NCBI RefSeq assembly: GCF_007748195.1
Contig: NZ_CP037920.1
Location: 5,609,800 to 5,673,799 of the forward strand
Length of the DNA: 64,000 nucleotides
From: Gimesia aquarii
GTDB lineage: Bacteria; Planctomycetota; Planctomycetia; Planctomycetales; Planctomycetaceae
Reading direction: 5' to 3'
The notes beneath the pieces are model-generated. The model did no database searches and had not been told where the DNA came from. It was given only the letters and a program-made list of their open reading frames with translations. Positions 37,449-46,785 of this stretch are shown in pieces; the first letter of the stretch is position 1, and each line of letters begins with the position of its first letter. The translations under genes and the position numbers were made by a program.

Positions 37449-38714
37449 CTATTGTTTGATCTGCCCTGCTCCATGGGCAACATATTTATAACTAGTCAAT
37501 TCATTTAAGCCACAGGGTCCACGCGCATGAAATTTGTCGGTGCTTATACCAATTTCAGCCCCTAAACCAAACTCACCCCCATCGTTAAACCGTGTGCTGG
37601 CATTAACAATGACAGCAGCGGAATCCACTTCAGTAGTAAACTTCTCTGCAGCTGCCAAATTTGTGGTCACAATTGATTCAGTGTGTCCCGAACCGTATTG
37701 ATGTATATGCTGAATTGCCGCGTCCATACTGTCAACAATTTTGACGGACATGATCATGGCACCATATTCTGTGGCATAGTCATCGTCGGTTGCCAATTGA
37801 CCATCATTGATTAATTCCATGGAACGTGGACAACACCTGAGTTCTACCCCTTGCTCTAGCAAAGCAGCTGCCACCTGAGGGAATATTGTTTTCGCGATAT
37901 CAGCGTGAACCAATAAGCTTTCTGCCGCATTACAGACTCCAGGACGTTGACACTTGCTGTTGACAGTAATCGACACCGCCAGTTCTGAATCTGCCGCCTG
38001 ATCAAGGTAAACGTGGCAAACCCCATCGAAGTGTTTGATCACAGGCATCGTCGCATCCTTGGCAACACGTTCAATCAATCCCTTACCACCTCGGGGAATG
38101 GTAACATCAATCAGATTTCCCAGCTTTAGAAAATGACCGACAGCTTCACGGTCCGTTGTTTCAACCAACTGAACTGACTGCTCGGGAAGCCCCACATCTT
38201 TAAGCCCCTGTTGTAGTAATCCATACAAGGCCATGTTACTGTGAAATGCTTCTTTTCCCCCTCTAAGGATCACAGCATTTCCACTTTTAACACATAAGGC
38301 CGCCGCATCGATTGTTACATTGGGTCTTGATTCATAAATAAAGAAGACCACCCCCAACGGAACCCGTACCTGAGTCACCAGCAATCCGTTGGGACGCATA
38401 TTACTACCAATGATTTCGCCAATCGGATTAGGCAGTGCCGTAATCTCCTGGAGTGCAGTAACAATTCCCTGCAATCGTGCATCAGTCAATTTAAGGCGAT
38501 CGATGGATGCCTCAGTCAAACCGTATTCAGGAGCCTGCTTCAAGTCCTTTTCATTGGCCTCAAGTAGTTCAGGTGTTCTCTCCCGAATCAGCTCGATCAT
38601 CCGGCACAACCAGTCGTTTTTCTGGTTTCCGTTTGCTGACACTAACTTTCGGGAGGCGTCGCGCGCCTGATGAGCCAGTTGTTGCGTGTAATGAGGCAAG
38701 TCGAATTCAGTCAT
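37449..38714 (-). CDS. proA: Gamma-glutamyl phosphate reductase
   Basis: The 421-residue protein is an ALDH-superfamily ProA. It has [36 protein letters not shown], and the catalytic Cys in [18 protein letters not shown]. It reduces gamma-glutamyl phosphate to the semialdehyde in proline synthesis, using NADPH. Length is typical. proB is not adjacent. It lies on the same strand as fliM (80 bases downstream) and the cyclic-nucleotide-binding gene (263 bases upstream). Confidence 0.96.
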   Translation of the reverse strand: MTEFDLPHYTQQLAHQARDASRKLVSANGNQKNDWLCRMIELIRERTPELLEANEKDLKQAPEYGLTEASIDRLKLTDARLQGIVTALQEITALPNPIGEIIGSNMRPNGLLVTQVRVPLGVVFFIYESRPNVTIDAAALCVKSGNAVILRGGKEAFHSNMALYGLLQQGLKDVGLPEQSVQLVETTDREAVGHFLKLGNLIDVTIPRGGKGLIERVAKDATMPVIKHFDGVCHVYLDQAADSELAVSITVNSKCQRPGVCNAAESLLVHADIAKTIFPQVAAALLEQGVELRCCPRSMELINDGQLATDDDYATEYGAMIMSVKIVDSMDAAIQHIHQYGSGHTESIVTTNLAAAEKFTTEVDSAAVIVNASTRFNDGGEFGLGAEIGISTDKFHARGPCGLNELTSYKYVAHGAGQIKQ

Positions 38715-38977
38715 GATACTCTTAAATAATCTACGAGCGTTTCTACCCGTTCAATACGGCTGGGTTTCTTAAAATCACTTTACTTATCTTAACAGACACT
38801 GAGATCACCAAAATAGTGCGCTCAGAAAATGATTCCCCGATATATTATCGACATCAGTCAATTTGTCGAAGTATCAAATATCAGCCTGAATGTGTCAACG
38901 CGGGATCTTCGTGGAGGGGAAACGGCTCTGGTATTGAAGGAGCTTTTTGAAAGCAAATGTCTATTAAAAGCGAAATC

Positions 38978-39574
38978 CTAGAATTGCCAGTCAGAATAAA
39001 GCTTGGATCGAAAATCGTGCCATTCCGCATTCTTGGAACGAGAACCGGTGCTCTGAACCATTTCCGCTGTCCATTCATCCATCATTCTAAGTCGATCCGA
39101 CATAATTCGAACCGTATTAAAAACCACTTTTTGAGCGCCTGGCACGCCATCCTTCAACATTTGATCAAAACCACGACCTGGAATACGCAAGACTTCCACG
39201 TCTGTTAACGCGACAACACTTGCTGAATGGGGGGCAGGTTTAAAAAATGACATTTCACCAAAAATCGAAAAGGGGCTCAATTGAGTCAAAACCTGCTCGT
39301 TGCCGTTGGAAAGTCTTTTTCGTACTTCGCATGAGCCGCTCTGAATAATCCAGAGGTAACGCGTCGAGTTTCCCTCATCGAGAATGCGAGCCCCTTTAGG
39401 AAAGTCTTCTCGTTCTGAAGCATGAAGCAAGACATCCATTTCTTCCAGAGTCACCGACTGGAATAACACACACTCATTGATTAACTGCTCAACTGGTAAC
39501 ACTTTAACCACCTCATTGACTCCCGATGCTGAACTTGGATTTTGAAATTGATTTTTATATTCGTCGAAGATCAT
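38978..39574 (-). CDS. Cyclic-nucleotide-binding domain protein without HTH
   Basis: The 198-residue protein has one cNMP-binding beta-roll (about residues 30-150): ILDEGNSTRYLWIIQSGSCEV, the phosphate-binding-cassette region PFSIFGEMSFFKPAPHSASVVA, and a following helix. The GEMSF-to-ASVVA spacing fits the cassette, but Ser replaces the usual Arg in the R-A/T position, so the ligand may not be cAMP. The C-terminal 45 residues show no winged helix, so it is not a Crp-type regulator by itself. It starts 16 bases after gdhA ends, on the same strand, and is probably cotranscribed with it. Confidence 0.82.
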   Translation of the reverse strand: MIFDEYKNQFQNPSSASGVNEVVKVLPVEQLINECVLFQSVTLEEMDVLLHASEREDFPKGARILDEGNSTRYLWIIQSGSCEVRKRLSNGNEQVLTQLSPFSIFGEMSFFKPAPHSASVVALTDVEVLRIPGRGFDQMLKDGVPGAQKVVFNTVRIMSDRLRMMDEWTAEMVQSTGSRSKNAEWHDFRSKLYSDWQF

Positions 39575-39590
39575 AAAACCAGTGGGTGGG

Positions 39591-40820
39591 TTAGATCCCC
39601 CCTAAAACGGTTGCGCGACCAACCCGACCAATGCCCAGGATATAGGCGGCGACGCGTAACGATACTTTTTTATCTGTCGCGATTTTCCATACTAATTCAA
39701 AGCTGTCACACATAATACGATCTAACTCGGAACGAACACGGGATTTTTCCCAGCTAAAATGCTGTCGATTCTGAACCCATTCAAAATAGCTAACGGTGAC
39801 GCCACCAGCATTTGCGAGAATATCAGGAACGACCACGATGTCGTTTTTCTCAAAAATTTCATCCGCTTCTGGCTCTGTCGGATTATTGGCAGCCTCGATA
39901 ATGCATTTCGCTCTCGTGTCTCTGGCAATTTCCTTCGTCAGTACGCCTCCTAATGCAGCAGGAATTAATACAGTGACGTTCGAAGTTAATAATTCTTCAT
40001 TAGAAATCGCCTCAGTTTCCGGAAATCCCCTGACTGCCCCCGTATCCTTGGAATACTCGATTAATTGGGGAATATTAAGCCCATCCGCCTTATAGATTCC
40101 ACCACTGGCATCAGAAACCGCAACGACTTTCGCTCCAAATTCATCAAGAAAATGAGCGGCAAAGCTTCCCACATTGCCAAACCCCTGTATGGCAACCGTC
40201 ACACCTGTCACATCAATTTTTAACCGATCCAACGTCTCACGGGTAATCATGGCCACACCTCGGCCGGTCGCTTCTTCACGGCCATCAGCACCGTGCAATT
40301 CCAATGGTTTCCCCGTCACACATGCAGGATTAAATCCGCGGTATTTTTCATACTGATTCATAATCCAGGCCATCACTTGCGCATTCGTTCCCATATCGGG
40401 AGCAGGAATATCTTTTGAAGGCCCGATCACATCGTAAACTTTGTCAACAAATTTACGAGTGACCCGTTCCAGTTCGCCTTGTGACAGTTGGCTCACATCC
40501 ACAGAAATTCCTCCTTTAGCTCCGCCATAGGGAATATTGACTAAAGCGGTCTTCCAGGTCATTAAGGATGCGAGTGCCAGTACTTCATCGGCATCAACTT
40601 CATGATGAAAACGAAGTCCTCCTTTCATAGGCCCTCTGGAACTGTCATGCTGGATGCGGTATCCGATATAAGTCGCGATCTCACCGTTATCACGTTCGAT
40701 TGCGACTTCAACTTTGACCTCGCGTTCCGGAGTTCGCAATAACTCCTGCATATTGCGCGATAAGCCAACTTGACGTGAAGCCTGATCGAAATAACGACAT
40801 GCTGTTTCATAAGAACTCAT
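39591..40820 (-). CDS. gdhA: Glutamate (Glu/Leu/Phe/Val-type) dehydrogenase
   Basis: The 409-residue protein has the Glu/Leu/Phe/Val dehydrogenase signature with the catalytic Lys in [15 protein letters not shown], and substrate-contact sequence [14 protein letters not shown]. The Rossmann motif [15 protein letters not shown] binds NAD(P). It interconverts glutamate and 2-oxoglutarate plus ammonia. The motifs fit Glu more than Leu or Phe, and the exact cofactor is not certain. GAGGAAAG precedes the ATG. It leads a likely two-gene unit with the cNMP-binding gene. A palindrome at 40871-40884 lies upstream. Confidence 0.92.
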   Translation of the reverse strand: MSSYETACRYFDQASRQVGLSRNMQELLRTPEREVKVEVAIERDNGEIATYIGYRIQHDSSRGPMKGGLRFHHEVDADEVLALASLMTWKTALVNIPYGGAKGGISVDVSQLSQGELERVTRKFVDKVYDVIGPSKDIPAPDMGTNAQVMAWIMNQYEKYRGFNPACVTGKPLELHGADGREEATGRGVAMITRETLDRLKIDVTGVTVAIQGFGNVGSFAAHFLDEFGAKVVAVSDASGGIYKADGLNIPQLIEYSKDTGAVRGFPETEAISNEELLTSNVTVLIPAALGGVLTKEIARDTRAKCIIEAANNPTEPEADEIFEKNDIVVVPDILANAGGVTVSYFEWVQNRQHFSWEKSRVRSELDRIMCDSFELVWKIATDKKVSLRVAAYILGIGRVGRATVLGGI

Positions 40821-41186
40821 AGAATTCTTTCCTCTATCGACCTGGGTTCACTGTTGCTAGAGCGAAACCCACAGGATCTCCTGTTAAAGATATTGATAGT
40901 CTTGATTTGAAAAAATATTTAATGATTAGAAAAATGATTGGAATGTTGGTTCGAGACTCAAATATGAAAATCTCTTAACGTTCATAAAAGATATGTCATA
41001 TTTCTGCCTAAACACTTTGAAAATCATGTAATTGGGTAATTCCCTTGCTGATTTGAGGCCTATTACTCAAAACAAGCACTCAATAAATTAATTTTGTTTA
41101 ATATTACGTGATTTTTTGCTCTCTGGCAATCTTAACCCGATCCATGAAATCCCTTACTATCATCATATTCACATCCGAATCCTCGT
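40821..41186. other. Intergenic region upstream of gdhA
   Basis: No gene supported. ACAGGA-TC-TCCTGT (40871-40884) is a 6+6 inverted repeat about 50 bases before the gdhA start and may be an operator. The rest, to 41110, is AT-rich with no clear feature. Confidence 0.45.
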
Positions 41187-42413
41187 TCAATATGCGGGAA
41201 CCTGTGCATGTTTGGGAATCGGCTGTTCTGAGTTTGAAGGAACCGAATCTGACCAGATTCCAGGAATCTCTTCTAGGATAAACAGCGCAAGCTCCCTTGC
41301 ATAAAGTGCGTGCCCTTCTCTTGAAAACCGGGGAACATTGTTCAGAAAAAAACGATCGGGATTCTGAATACTCTGAAACGTGGGCGAAGTATCACAATAA
41401 GTCACATTTAACTGCTTAGCATAAGTATCGAGCAGATCAAAAGGAAATCGACTGGCATACTCGACCCCATCTCGAACTCCCAGAGAACTTCGTGCCCGTT
41501 TCCCACTCATGGCCGTTTCGGAAACCTGCCAGGGCTTGGGATAAGTCGCCAGGATGAATCGCGAATAAGTTCCCTGCGTAATCTGCTGAATATTTTGAAT
41601 GGGCTCTAAAGTCTGTCTCACATACACAGACCAATCCGGAGGATGGTCTTCTAGCCAGAGGTACTTTCCTTGCGGCGTATCAATATCACGATCGAGGCCC
41701 GCAGGTTGATTTTCCACCCAATAATCACCGAGCCATCTCAGCGTATATCGATAGACCAGGAACTGATTTTCCAGTCGTTCAGGAGTATTTATCTTTTCGA
41801 ACAAGGGGTGCATTGAACAAAGAGGGATTCCTGAATCACCAATCTGAGTATAACGTCTAAGAGCATGATCATCGGCAACATCAGACATATCAAAATGAAA
41901 CAAAACTAAATCAGGCTGGAGCCCCAACAAAGAGTGTCTCAGATGTAAATAAGACATCAAAGGACTGGCATCAGGAACGCCAGCATTGACCACCTCTACC
42001 TTGAGTTGTGTCTTTTTCTGCAGCAATTTTTCCAGTCGCATACAAAACGTATCAGGCTCTTTCATCTCCGGCGCAAGAACGGTTTCTCCTCCCAAACAGA
42101 GAATTCGAAAGACGCCCGCTGGTTTGGGAATGGTATACTCTTTTCCTCTGATTCCCATGCTATTGATCGTAAACTGAATCAGCTCTCCCGAGTCAGGATG
42201 TTTTCTGGAGACTTCCTGCAAAGGCCGAACGCGATGATAGGTCACATCGGAAGGAATCAGTACGCTATCAGTATCAAAAGTATTCGCTGAATCCTGCTGC
42301 TGATACTGATCAATGCGTAAAGCGACTTCCCCCCCCACTGCGAACAATGCGAGAGTAATCAATGCCAGCATCAAATGCTTTAGCCAGCGCAAGCGCGAAC
42401 GAATCATCTTCAA
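41187..42413 (-). CDS. SGNH-hydrolase-like membrane-anchored protein lacking the nucleophile
   Basis: The 408-residue protein has an N-terminal anchor (LKHLMLALITLALFAVGGEVALRI), then an SGNH-like domain. The first block reads RILCLGGETVLAPEM, where related proteins have GGST; the catalytic Ser is replaced by Glu. VEVVNAGVPDASPL corresponds to the Gly block. DLVLFHFDMSDVADDH is where GxND is expected, again altered. REGHALYARELALFI keeps the His block, but the Asp two before it is not obvious. It probably lies outside the membrane. It may be a binding protein or use different chemistry. Upstream and downstream genes are on other transcripts. Confidence 0.65.
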   Translation of the reverse strand: MKMIRSRLRWLKHLMLALITLALFAVGGEVALRIDQYQQQDSANTFDTDSVLIPSDVTYHRVRPLQEVSRKHPDSGELIQFTINSMGIRGKEYTIPKPAGVFRILCLGGETVLAPEMKEPDTFCMRLEKLLQKKTQLKVEVVNAGVPDASPLMSYLHLRHSLLGLQPDLVLFHFDMSDVADDHALRRYTQIGDSGIPLCSMHPLFEKINTPERLENQFLVYRYTLRWLGDYWVENQPAGLDRDIDTPQGKYLWLEDHPPDWSVYVRQTLEPIQNIQQITQGTYSRFILATYPKPWQVSETAMSGKRARSSLGVRDGVEYASRFPFDLLDTYAKQLNVTYCDTSPTFQSIQNPDRFFLNNVPRFSREGHALYARELALFILEEIPGIWSDSVPSNSEQPIPKHAQVPAY

Positions 42414-42674
42414 AAAACAGAATTCCGATGTTAAGATTCAGCCCGGGTCATCTAAAACCCGTTCAGGAACTCAGCCACAAATCAGCCGGGATTCTAATTT
42501 TGATCCAGAATTACAGCAATATGAGTCTGAAAACCCCCATTATGGATACAAAAATAGCCCATCGAGTCGTGTTGAAAAAAAGTTGCTAAAAGCCTAAGTT
42601 GAACGAAGTAATCTAAAATACCATCGACTCGATCATATGCATCCTACAGATGGCTCCTTCTGAAAAGTCTTTCA

Positions 42675-43880
42675 ATGAGCACTCAAAACACAGCAACAAC
42701 GGTTAAAGTCAACCAGAAACAGGCATTACAGCTTGTAACTGACTTAATGCGCATTCCGGGTAAAAGTGGCGAAGAAGGAAAAATTGCGGCAGAGATCGTA
42801 GAGCGGCTGCAAAAAGCAGGACTGCCCCGAAAATTGATCTCGTTCGATACCGCAAACAAGAAAAGCCCCATTGGTGGTGAATCGGGAAATTTAATTGTGA
42901 AACTTCCTGGTACACAAAAAGGCCCCAGACGCGCACTGATGGCTCACATGGATACGGTTCCACTCTGTGTCGGAGCCGAACCGGTTAAAAGAGGAAATCT
43001 GATTCATTCTAAAAGTAGCCAGACAGCTCTGGGAGCTGACGACCGCTCTGGCTGTAGCGTCATTTTAAACGCCTTGCTTACGATTCTCACTGAGAATCTC
43101 TCTCATCCTCCCTTGACATTCTGCTGGATGGTGCAGGAAGAAATTGGGCTGGTTGGTGTAAGACATTTAGCGACCAGCAAACTGGGAAAGCCCAAAATGT
43201 GCTTTAACTGGGATGGGAAACTGGTTGATCAGGTTTGTATTGGAGCGACTGGCGACTCTGGAATGTTAATTCGCATTGAAGGCGTCGCCAGTCATGCAGG
43301 CGCTCATCCGGAACGGGGAGTCAGTGCCGCCGTCATTGCGGGAAAGGCTATCGAAGATCTCTCAGAGAATGGTTGGCATGGACTGGTCATCAAAGGTAGG
43401 AATACAGGTTCCAGTAATATCGGTGTTCTTTCTGGAGGCGCGGCCACAAATGTCGTCATGCCTGAACTGATAATTAAGGCCGAAGCCCGGAGCCATAATC
43501 CACGCTTCCGACAAAAGATCCTTGATGAATTTAAAAAAGCATTCCAGCGATCTGTAAAGTCAGTAAAAAACAGTGATGGTCAGCGAGGGACAGTCTCCTT
43601 CGAATCCCATTTGAAATATGAGTCCTTTCGGCTTTCCGAAAAGGAACCAGCAGTTCAAACAGCAAAGCTTGCCATACAAAAAATTGGCGGGCTACCCGAA
43701 TTAAGTATTGGCAATGGAGGCTTGGATGCCAACTGGATGGTCGCACACGGATTTCCTACTGTGACGCTAGGCTGTGGCCAACAGGATATTCACACGACGG
43801 AAGAAACATTGATAATTGATGAGTATCTCAAAGCCTGCGAGATTGGACTGCTTCTGGCCACCGCAACTGAAACAGACTGA
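42675..43880 (+). CDS. M20-family (PepT-like) metallopeptidase
   Basis: The 401-residue cytosolic protein has the M20 metal-site motifs: HMDTVPL (first His and Asp), TALGADDRSGCSV (bridging Asp), WMVQEEIGLVG (catalytic Glu and metal Glu) and a later His in CGQQDIHTTEE. The lid or dimer domain occupies about 175-300 (VASHAGAHPERGVSAA). The overall layout is closest to tripeptidase T or related aminopeptidases, which trim short peptides. It lies 39 bases upstream of ispA on the same strand and may be cotranscribed, although its function is unrelated. Confidence 0.88.
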   Translation: MSTQNTATTVKVNQKQALQLVTDLMRIPGKSGEEGKIAAEIVERLQKAGLPRKLISFDTANKKSPIGGESGNLIVKLPGTQKGPRRALMAHMDTVPLCVGAEPVKRGNLIHSKSSQTALGADDRSGCSVILNALLTILTENLSHPPLTFCWMVQEEIGLVGVRHLATSKLGKPKMCFNWDGKLVDQVCIGATGDSGMLIRIEGVASHAGAHPERGVSAAVIAGKAIEDLSENGWHGLVIKGRNTGSSNIGVLSGGAATNVVMPELIIKAEARSHNPRFRQKILDEFKKAFQRSVKSVKNSDGQRGTVSFESHLKYESFRLSEKEPAVQTAKLAIQKIGGLPELSIGNGGLDANWMVAHGFPTVTLGCGQQDIHTTEETLIIDEYLKACEIGLLLATATETD

Positions 43881-43919
43881 GAAACAAATCCGCCAATCAT
43901 TAGAAAAGATGCCTTTTGA

Positions 43920-44816
43920 ATGAGTCACAAATCCCTTTCTTTTAAAGACAGATGGAGCCATCTTCAAAGCCTGGTTAATCGCCAATTACCAGAGTCACTT
44001 GACCTTTCAACAGATTGCCCACCCATTCTCAAAGAGGCAATGTCTTACAGCTTGTCAGCTGGCGGAAAACGACTTCGCCCCATTTTGGTGCTGCTCAGTT
44101 GTGAAGCATGTGGAGGAGAATTGGAAGCAGCTTTACCAGCCGCCTGTGCCATCGAAATGGTGCACACATACTCTCTCATCCATGACGATCTTCCAGCCAT
44201 GGATAATGATGATTTACGCAGAGGAATGCCGACGAACCATATCAAATTTGGTGAAGCGAATGCCATCCTGGCGGGAGATGCATTGTTAACTCTTGCTTTT
44301 GAAATTATGGCAAGTCAAATTAAAATAAACTCTTGTGCTGCAGAATGTTGTGCTGATTTAGCGAATGCAGCAGGTCCAGAAGGAATGGTAGGAGGCCAGG
44401 TCGCAGATTTAGAATCCGAGCATCTAAACAATTCTACATTGGAAACATTAGAGGCCATTCATCGACGAAAAACGGGCAGACTCATTTGTAGTGCACTCAC
44501 AATTGGAGCCCGAATCGGTGGTGCGGATACGACAATGCTGCGAAACCTGGAAAAATACGGCACTTACATAGGATTGGCATTTCAAATTACCGATGATCTA
44601 CTTGATTTAACCGGTGATGCAGAAAAAATGGGAAAAGGCGTGCGAAAAGACGCTAAACACGGTAAATTAACCTACCCATCCCTGATTGGCGTTGAAGAAA
44701 GTCGCCAACGTGCACAAAATTTGATTGATGAAGCGTGCCTCTCGATCGCCCCACTTGGGAGCCACGGCCAAAGATTGGAAGAACTGGCCCATTTTGTACT
44801 AGAACGAGACCATTGA
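43920..44816 (+). CDS. ispA: Farnesyl diphosphate synthase (polyprenyl synthetase)
   Basis: The 298-residue protein has the first Asp-rich motif in HDDLPAMDNDDLRRG, with two residues between the Asp pairs as in bacterial short-chain synthases, and the second in FQITDDLLDLTGD. SAGGKRLRPILVLLS and GMVGGQVADLES are also typical. It condenses IPP with DMAPP and GPP to give FPP; the exact chain length is inferred. Its TGA overlaps the dxs ATG by one base (TGATG), which suggests translational coupling in the isoprenoid pathway. Confidence 0.92.
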   Translation: MSHKSLSFKDRWSHLQSLVNRQLPESLDLSTDCPPILKEAMSYSLSAGGKRLRPILVLLSCEACGGELEAALPAACAIEMVHTYSLIHDDLPAMDNDDLRRGMPTNHIKFGEANAILAGDALLTLAFEIMASQIKINSCAAECCADLANAAGPEGMVGGQVADLESEHLNNSTLETLEAIHRRKTGRLICSALTIGARIGGADTTMLRNLEKYGTYIGLAFQITDDLLDLTGDAEKMGKGVRKDAKHGKLTYPSLIGVEESRQRAQNLIDEACLSIAPLGSHGQRLEELAHFVLERDH

Positions 44817-46729
44817 TGAAGATCGAAATTCTACCACGCATCAACTCACCACTGGATATGAAAACATTGTCAGGGGGTGAACTCGAAACTCTGGCAGCAG
44901 AAATCCGCGAGGTTCTGTGCACGGTTGTCGAAGACCGATCCGCTCACTTTGCGAGTAACCTGGGAGTCGTTGAGCTTTGTATTGCTCTCCACATGGCGTA
45001 TGACTTTACCCAGGACCGGCTCATCTGGGATACAGGGCATCAAATCTACCCCCACAAATTAATCACAGGCCGCTACTCGCAAATTTCAACGATCCGCCGC
45101 AAAGGTGGTTTGATGGGCTACCCGAATCCGGAAGAAAGTGATTATGACCTGTTTATGACAGGACATGCTGGCGCCAGCGTTTCGACAGTGCTCGGGATGA
45201 AAGCCGGTGATGATCTGGCTGGTGAATCGAACCGCAAATCAGTGGCTGTGATTGGCGATGGAGCACTTCCTTCCGGTGTCGTCTTCGAAGCAATGAACAA
45301 TGCTGCTGGGTTAAATAAAGACGTCCTCGTGATCCTTAACGATAATAAAATGGGAATCTGCCCACGCGTAGGAGGTTTAGCGAAATATCTCGATAAGGCC
45401 CGTGTGGCTCCGTTTTACAATGGTTTAAAACGAGATGTCTCATGGTTATTGAATAAAGTCCCGGTTGTCGGCGAATCAATGGAACATACACTGGGCAGTT
45501 TCAAAGAAGCTGTCAAAGGTTTCCTGCACGGTGGCATGCTGTTTGAAGAAATGGGCTTTCGCTATATCGGGCCTGTAGATGGACATAATATTGAAGAGTT
45601 ATCCGGCTATCTACAGATGATCAAAAACATCAAAGGGCCTGTTTTATTGCACGTCTTAACGGAAAAAGGACATGGCTTTGAGCCTGCTACCAATGACCCG
45701 GTCTCCTTTCATGCCCCGGCTCCGTTCCAGCGTAATGAAGAAAACGAAATCGTTCCCATTGAAAAGCCGGGTAGTAGCTCTCCCAAATCATTTACGGATG
45801 TCGTAAGTAATTCCGTCTTTCAGGCAATGACTGACAATGACCGTGTGGTTGTTCTCACCGCAGCCATGTGTACTGGAAACAAACTAGGCAAGATTCGGGA
45901 TGGATTCCCTGATCGATTTTTTGATACCGGAATTTGTGAAGCACACGCGGTTGCTTTTGCAGGGGGTATGGCCAAAGCAGGACTCCGACCCATTGTTGAT
46001 ATTTACAGCACGTTCCTGCAGCGCGGCTTCGATCATATCTTTCAAGAAGTGGCGTTGCAAAACCTGCCAGTTACATTCTGCATGGACCGAGCCGGAATCG
46101 CTGGTGAAGACGGTCCGACTCATCATGGGGCATTTGATAACAGCTACATGAGATGCTTTCCGAATATGGTTTTGATGTCCCCCGGAGATGCACAGGATGT
46201 CGAACCGATGCTTGATTTTTCTTTAAAGCATGCCGGGCCAACCGCCATTCGTTATCCCAAAGCGGCCGCTGACTCCGTGGACCGGAAGGTTGCTCCGGTC
46301 GAACTCGGCAAATCGGAAGTCTATGTCTGGGGCAAAGATGGAATGCTGATTGCCTTCGGCTCCCTGTTCACTAATTGTATTCAGGCAGCGGAAAAACTCC
46401 GGGAAGAAGGGCTTGATATAGGCGTGATCAATGCCCGCTTCGCCAAACCATTAGACGTCGACGTGATCCATCGGGCGATTCGAGAATCGGGCTTTGTGAT
46501 TACGGTTGAAGAAGCTACACTTTGTGGCGGTTTTGGTTCAGCAGTTTTGGAATCTGCCAATGATGCGGGGCTTAACACGAGTCATCTCAGAAGACTTGGG
46601 ATTCCTGATCGTTTTATCGAACATGGGAATCGTAACGAACTACTGGTTGACCTGGGACTGGATGTTGCCGGAATTATCGCAACATCACGTGATATGGTTC
46701 AGCAAACAAATGTCGCAGTAAACGAATAA
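44816..46729 (+). CDS. dxs: 1-deoxy-D-xylulose-5-phosphate synthase
   Basis: ATG 44816 (overlapping the ispA stop) gives the expected product of 637 residues starting MKIEILPRINSPLDM; an earlier in-frame start at 44735 lies within ispA. It has the thiamine-diphosphate motif AVIGDGALPSGVVFEAMNNA with NDNKMGI, the transketolase C-half with DRAGIAGEDGPTHHGAFD, and an early HQIYPHKLITGR. It joins pyruvate and glyceraldehyde-3-phosphate, the first step of the MEP pathway. Operon with ispA is the common bacterial arrangement. Confidence 0.96.
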   Translation: MKIEILPRINSPLDMKTLSGGELETLAAEIREVLCTVVEDRSAHFASNLGVVELCIALHMAYDFTQDRLIWDTGHQIYPHKLITGRYSQISTIRRKGGLMGYPNPEESDYDLFMTGHAGASVSTVLGMKAGDDLAGESNRKSVAVIGDGALPSGVVFEAMNNAAGLNKDVLVILNDNKMGICPRVGGLAKYLDKARVAPFYNGLKRDVSWLLNKVPVVGESMEHTLGSFKEAVKGFLHGGMLFEEMGFRYIGPVDGHNIEELSGYLQMIKNIKGPVLLHVLTEKGHGFEPATNDPVSFHAPAPFQRNEENEIVPIEKPGSSSPKSFTDVVSNSVFQAMTDNDRVVVLTAAMCTGNKLGKIRDGFPDRFFDTGICEAHAVAFAGGMAKAGLRPIVDIYSTFLQRGFDHIFQEVALQNLPVTFCMDRAGIAGEDGPTHHGAFDNSYMRCFPNMVLMSPGDAQDVEPMLDFSLKHAGPTAIRYPKAAADSVDRKVAPVELGKSEVYVWGKDGMLIAFGSLFTNCIQAAEKLREEGLDIGVINARFAKPLDVDVIHRAIRESGFVITVEEATLCGGFGSAVLESANDAGLNTSHLRRLGIPDRFIEHGNRNELLVDLGLDVAGIIATSRDMVQQTNVAVNE

Positions 46730-46785
46730 AATTCCTACTTTCCTTCTCCAATCAGTATGGACGCTTGATTTACGGAGCCTTCCGC

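Noticed and set aside
44735..44815. Longer N-terminus for dxs
   Set aside because: It would lie entirely inside ispA; ATG 44816 matches the expected Dxs N-terminus.
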